From: a bacterium
GTDB taxonomy: Bacteria; Spirochaetota; UBA4802; UBA5550
Assembly: GCA_024224995.1 (NCBI GenBank)
Contig: JAAENB010000208.1
Span: 1 to 8,696, forward strand
Length of the DNA: 8,696 nt
Direction of reading: 5' to 3'
The notes beneath the pieces were generated by a model, which worked only from the letters and a program-made list of their open reading frames with translations, did not search any database and was not told the origin of the DNA. Position numbers and translations under genes: made by a program. Positions 5,879 to 8,696 of this stretch are shown here, one piece after another. Numbering within the stretch: position 1 is the stretch's first letter; each line of letters opens with the position of its first letter.

Positions 5879-8347
5879 ATGAAACCCCGCACCGCATCCT
5901 CACTCTATCGTTCTTTTATGATCAAGTTGGTACTGTTCACTACTGGTGTCAGTGTCTATATTATTGTTCCGATTTTAATTCTTTATTTTGTATCGGTTGC
6001 CAATATTAGCCCGGGACAGCAAACGGCTTTTATTATTGCTGTTTCCATAACGGCCATTTTTGATTTTTTTGCGTCTGTTTTCTGGGACCGCTATCTTCTT
6101 GCGCCGTTTAAATTATATATTTCCCTGCACGACAAAGGAGAAGAGATTGACCCGGATATCAAAATAAAGGTACGGGAAAGTATTACCAGCCTCACGGTTC
6201 TCAGGGCCTGGGGGATTATTATTTTTTGGCTTACGGGGCTCGTTATTGTAACTGTTGTTGTTTCATTGATGTCGGGTATTACCTTTGACCAGCTGCTGTA
6301 TCTCTGGATTAGCGGTACCTTTGCCACCCTGGCCGCGTATATCATATATACCCTGGTTACAACCAAACTCCTGGAAGGATTTCTTGCTACCGGTATTTTG
6401 GATGATACTGCCAAAGAAGTCTCTATTTCCACGAAGTCTGTTTTTGGATCTCTTGTTCCCTCCATCACTTCCGCCATGATGGCCCTGTGTATTCTGCTTG
6501 TTATGGCGATTACGGTTACGGCAATTAAAGTGGCGCACAATTCCGTGAGCGAAGTCTATTATGATGACATGGTCCGGAGTACCCGCCATATTGAAAAACA
6601 GCTTGTTTCTTTACATGATCAGGAGATTAAAAACGCGCAATATTTTGCGAGTTCCAACGAGCTGATAAAAGCTGCCGCGAATGGAAATTTTGGAAATAAG
6701 GCATTGCGGCTTCGTGAGATATTGAAAAGCCGGGATTATTATCATGATATTTCCATATTGCCGGTAAAAAATAAGGCCCTTGACGGAAAAATTTCTGTTA
6801 GCAGCCCATTTGTTCATAAGAAAGGGAAATCTCCTGTTTTCACTATTACTGCTCCTATAAAAAATAATAAGAAACTTATTGGCAAGCTTGCCATATCAAT
6901 TTCGTTTTCCGCTTTTACCCGGCCTTTGTTGAGTGCTGTTGAGACTGTCGCAAAGGGAAATCTTTCTTTATACACCGGGGATGGGGTCCTCATTGGTCAT
7001 TCCCGTAATGATGGGGGGTTTAACAATCGATTGAATAAACATGATTGGAGCGTTAAACTGGCTGAGTCTCCGGGTACCGTTCTGACGTTCTCGCACCAGG
7101 GCAAGGAAAATATCGGTTGTCTTCTGGGGAATGATCAATATCATTTCAAGGTAATTTCCACGGTGATTAAATCCGAAGTTACCGATTATTCCGCAACTGT
7201 CGCGTTCTGGATGATTGCTATGGGCGCTGTGTGGCTTATTTTCTCTGCGTTTATGGTCTACCGTATTGTGAAGAAAATGATTAGACCCATAAAGAAATGC
7301 CATAAAGCCCTGGGGCAGATTGCCTTTGGTGATTTTAGAAGTGAGATAAAAATTCTTTCAGGTGATGAGATTGGCATGCTGGCTTCTTCCATTTCCATGC
7401 TCATCAGTAAAATTAGAAATGTTGTTGCCGGCGGTATTGATGTTTCCCATGAGCTTGCTAATTCTTCTCACGAGCTGTCCGATTCTACCATGACGGTTTC
7501 CGAAAATGTCCAGGAAGAGGCTTCCAGCATTGAGGAGATCACTGCTTCTATTGAAGAGATATCGGCCGGTATGGCAAATATTTCAGTTGGCGCGGAAGAA
7601 CAGTTTGGCAGCCTTCTTCTGCTTAACGATAAAATGACAGAGCTTTCTTCTATTATTACCCAGATAAGCGCCAGCATTGAAGAGACTCTTGGCATTACGG
7701 AACATATTAAAAAGCAGTCCACCTCAGGTGAGGTCTCTCTCAAGGAAATGAATAATTCCATGAACATTATTACTGAGAGTTCCAGGGATATGATGAATAT
7801 CGTGGGTATTATTAATGATATTTCGGAACAGATTAACCTGCTTTCTCTTAATGCCGCCATTGAGGCTGCCCGGGCCGGGGATTTCGGCCGTGGATTCGCT
7901 GTTGTGGCGGACGAAATATCAAAACTGGCCGACCAGACTTCGGGCAGCATTAAAGAGATCGACTCCCTGGTTAAACAGAATGCCTCGGAAATTGAGAACG
8001 GGGTTTCTCATATTATTGAAACAACCAGGATATTGCGGGATGTCATTGACGGGGTGAGCACCATTACGAATAAAATGGTTGAGTTCTCACAGCAGACTTC
8101 GGGCCAGCTCGAAACCAACAGGCTTGTTATGGAACAGGTTAACAGTACAAAACACCGGGCAGAGGAAATTAAGATCAGCACTGAAGAACAAAAACTGGCC
8201 ACCAGTGAAATATCAAAATCCGTTAACAATATGAACGAGCTTACCCAGTCAAGTGCCGCCGGTTCCGAAGAAATGGCGGTGAGTGCCCAGGGGATTGCTG
8301 CCATGTCGGAGAAACTGAAAGAGACAATGGATTTCTTTAAGGTGTGA
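5879..8347 (+). CDS. Methyl-accepting chemotaxis protein with multi-helix N-terminal membrane domain
   Basis: A chemoreceptor of 822 residues from the chosen start. Membrane helices are predicted near 16-40, 48-70, 108-132, 138-161 and 196-216. An extracytoplasmic sensory region (about 217-437) follows, with a Cache-like pattern that I could not assign firmly, then helix 6 (439-463). The cytoplasmic part has a HAMP domain (about 464-515, with Pro470 and DEIG at 496-499) and a long helical signalling domain. Its hairpin tip (about 641-687) includes [21 protein letters not shown] and [16 protein letters not shown], the CheA/CheW contact region. Glu/Gln-rich helices on both sides are the usual methylation regions. 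The protein ends in MDFFKV, without a CheR-tethering NWETF-type pentapeptide. Four helices ahead of the classical receptor layout is unusual relative to enterobacterial receptors, though spirochaete receptors can be built this way. No other chemotaxis gene is in the window. Confidence 0.95.
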   Translation: MKPRTASSLYRSFMIKLVLFTTGVSVYIIVPILILYFVSVANISPGQQTAFIIAVSITAIFDFFASVFWDRYLLAPFKLYISLHDKGEEIDPDIKIKVRESITSLTVLRAWGIIIFWLTGLVIVTVVVSLMSGITFDQLLYLWISGTFATLAAYIIYTLVTTKLLEGFLATGILDDTAKEVSISTKSVFGSLVPSITSAMMALCILLVMAITVTAIKVAHNSVSEVYYDDMVRSTRHIEKQLVSLHDQEIKNAQYFASSNELIKAAANGNFGNKALRLREILKSRDYYHDISILPVKNKALDGKISVSSPFVHKKGKSPVFTITAPIKNNKKLIGKLAISISFSAFTRPLLSAVETVAKGNLSLYTGDGVLIGHSRNDGGFNNRLNKHDWSVKLAESPGTVLTFSHQGKENIGCLLGNDQYHFKVISTVIKSEVTDYSATVAFWMIAMGAVWLIFSAFMVYRIVKKMIRPIKKCHKALGQIAFGDFRSEIKILSGDEIGMLASSISMLISKIRNVVAGGIDVSHELANSSHELSDSTMTVSENVQEEASSIEEITASIEEISAGMANISVGAEEQFGSLLLLNDKMTELSSIITQISASIEETLGITEHIKKQSTSGEVSLKEMNNSMNIITESSRDMMNIVGIINDISEQINLLSLNAAIEAARAGDFGRGFAVVADEISKLADQTSGSIKEIDSLVKQNASEIENGVSHIIETTRILRDVIDGVSTITNKMVEFSQQTSGQLETNRLVMEQVNSTKHRAEEIKISTEEQKLATSEISKSVNNMNELTQSSAAGSEEMAVSAQGIAAMSEKLKETMDFFKV

Positions 8348-8349
8348 GC

Positions 8350-8499
8350 TTATGGGATTCCTTTTAAGGGGTCTCCGCTTACATCGGGATGGGTTTCCCT
8401 GGCCAGTGTTCTAAACGCGGTTTTAATCTCTTCGACCGAAGCGGTATCGGAGAGCCCCAGTATACTATAATAATCTTTAAAGAAAAAATCTGTTTCCAT
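8350..8499 (-). pseudogene. Truncated J-domain (DnaJ-type) ORF
   Basis: Minus-strand frame of 49 residues starting [18 protein letters not shown]. It has the start of a J domain: DYYSILGL (9-16), the amphipathic helix II (about 22-35) and the diagnostic HPD at 37-39, which in intact proteins stimulates the Hsp70 (DnaK) ATPase. It stops ten residues after HPD at a TAA (8350-8352), before helices III and IV and any substrate domain. A functional J domain is about 70 residues, so this looks like a gene remnant cut at the junction with the receptor gene, whose stop ends at 8347 on the other strand. No other frame downstream restores helix III. No clear ribosome binding site precedes the ATG; an in-frame TAG lies a few codons upstream. 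It starts 12 bp after the minus-strand frame at 8512. A tiny functional peptide cannot be excluded. Confidence 0.7.
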
Positions 8500-8511
8500 A
8501 TTGTGTGTCTA

Positions 8512-8696
8512 TTAAAAAATATCATCCGCTCGTTTTCCGGGCGTATTAACCTTGTTGCTCTCAAGAAACTCTTTTTGCTTGTGCGCGGGCGTAGAAGCAT
8601 GGGCTCTTTGGATTGCTGCGGAACTCCCTCCGGTCAAACAGTCCTCACAACCCAAAGAGCCCATACTTCTACGCCAGATGCAGCCCGCAGTACTAT
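8512..8696 (-). CDS. Possible 3' end of an unknown gene (5'-partial)
   Basis: A minus-strand frame is open from the window edge for 60 codons and ends with TAA at 8512-8514. The last part reads KQKEFLESNKVNTPGKRADDIF, a charged, soluble-looking C-terminus. The earlier part has a CEDC motif of the kind seen in zinc-binding proteins. It ends 12 bp before the J-domain remnant on the same strand, as in an operon. I do not recognise the family. Much of the frame overlaps a 24-bp inverted repeat (8588-8675), so its first half could instead be noncoding. A shorter version beginning at an in-frame ATG within the right repeat arm has no ribosome binding site. Confidence 0.4.
   Translation of the reverse strand, partial: STAGCIWRRSMGSLGCEDCLTGGSSAAIQRAHASTPAHKQKEFLESNKVNTPGKRADDIF
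8588..8675. repeat. Long inverted repeat, 24-bp arms
   Basis: The arms 8588-8611 and 8652-8675 (core GTAGAAG...GGGCTCTTTGG and its complement) match at 23 of 24 positions around a 40-nt loop. The single mismatch is C-A in plus-strand RNA but a G-U pair in minus-strand RNA, so a minus-strand transcript would have an unbroken 24-bp stem. The loop contains a 4-bp inner hairpin (CGGA/TCCG, 8619-8632). It lacks the U-tract of a terminator and the GTTRRRY/RYYYAAC boxes of an integron attC site. It may be a small palindromic repeat element. Confidence 0.8.

Noticed and set aside
8379..8600. Minus-strand 73-residue open frame over the J-domain region
   Set aside because: Overlaps the J-domain remnant in a different frame; the J-domain frame has a clear family motif and this one has none.
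8580..8690. Integron attC site at the long inverted repeat
   Set aside because: The arms lack GTTRRRY and RYYYAAC boxes and the unpaired extrahelical bases of attC, and no integrase is visible.

Overview
The window is 8.7 kb of ordinary bacterial chromosome, densely coding and of moderate GC. It shows no phage, transposase, CRISPR or RNA gene that I can recognise. Organism assignment is inference. A methyl-accepting chemotaxis protein with a multi-helix membrane domain ahead of its sensory domain, a lipoprotein with a relaxed lipobox, and a REC-HD-GYP response regulator fit a spirochaete or another Gram-negative environmental bacterium. I favour Spirochaetota but cannot prove it from this sequence.

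Left part (1-2913): a major facilitator superfamily transporter whose frame reaches the window edge is followed after 39 bp by a LOG-family nucleoside-monophosphate phosphoribohydrolase, probably one transcription unit. The LOG gene ends inside a GGTAAAA heptamer repeat. A well-formed sigma70-type promoter (TTGACA, 17 bp, TAAAAT) with an inverted repeat over its -10 box then drives a six- or seven-helix membrane protein I do not recognise.

Middle (2914-5496): a 169-bp AT-rich spacer with palindromes precedes a lipoprotein built of about seven beta-propeller-like repeats. This gene ends at a UUCG-tetraloop hairpin. Converging on it from the other strand is a two-domain response regulator with a receiver domain and an HD-GYP domain, expected to hydrolyse cyclic di-GMP.

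Right part (5497-8696): a 382-bp divergent intergenic region separates the response regulator from a large chemotaxis receptor. It holds a good promoter, several inverted repeats, a TTACAA motif cluster, an 11-bp tandem repeat and a possible leader stem-loop. After the receptor, on the minus strand, lies a 49-residue J-domain (DnaJ-type) ORF cut short right after the HPD motif. Upstream of it on the same strand is the 3' end of another possible gene that contains a 24-bp inverted repeat.

The most notable signal is regulatory. The promoters of the unknown membrane protein and of the chemotaxis receptor, 3.7 kb apart, carry the same dyad RGTGTA-N12-TACACT in exactly the same register to the -10 box, which suggests one transcription factor controls both. 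The receptor and the divergent c-di-GMP phosphodiesterase plausibly serve related motility or lifestyle control. I found no clear evidence of a wholly new multi-gene system.
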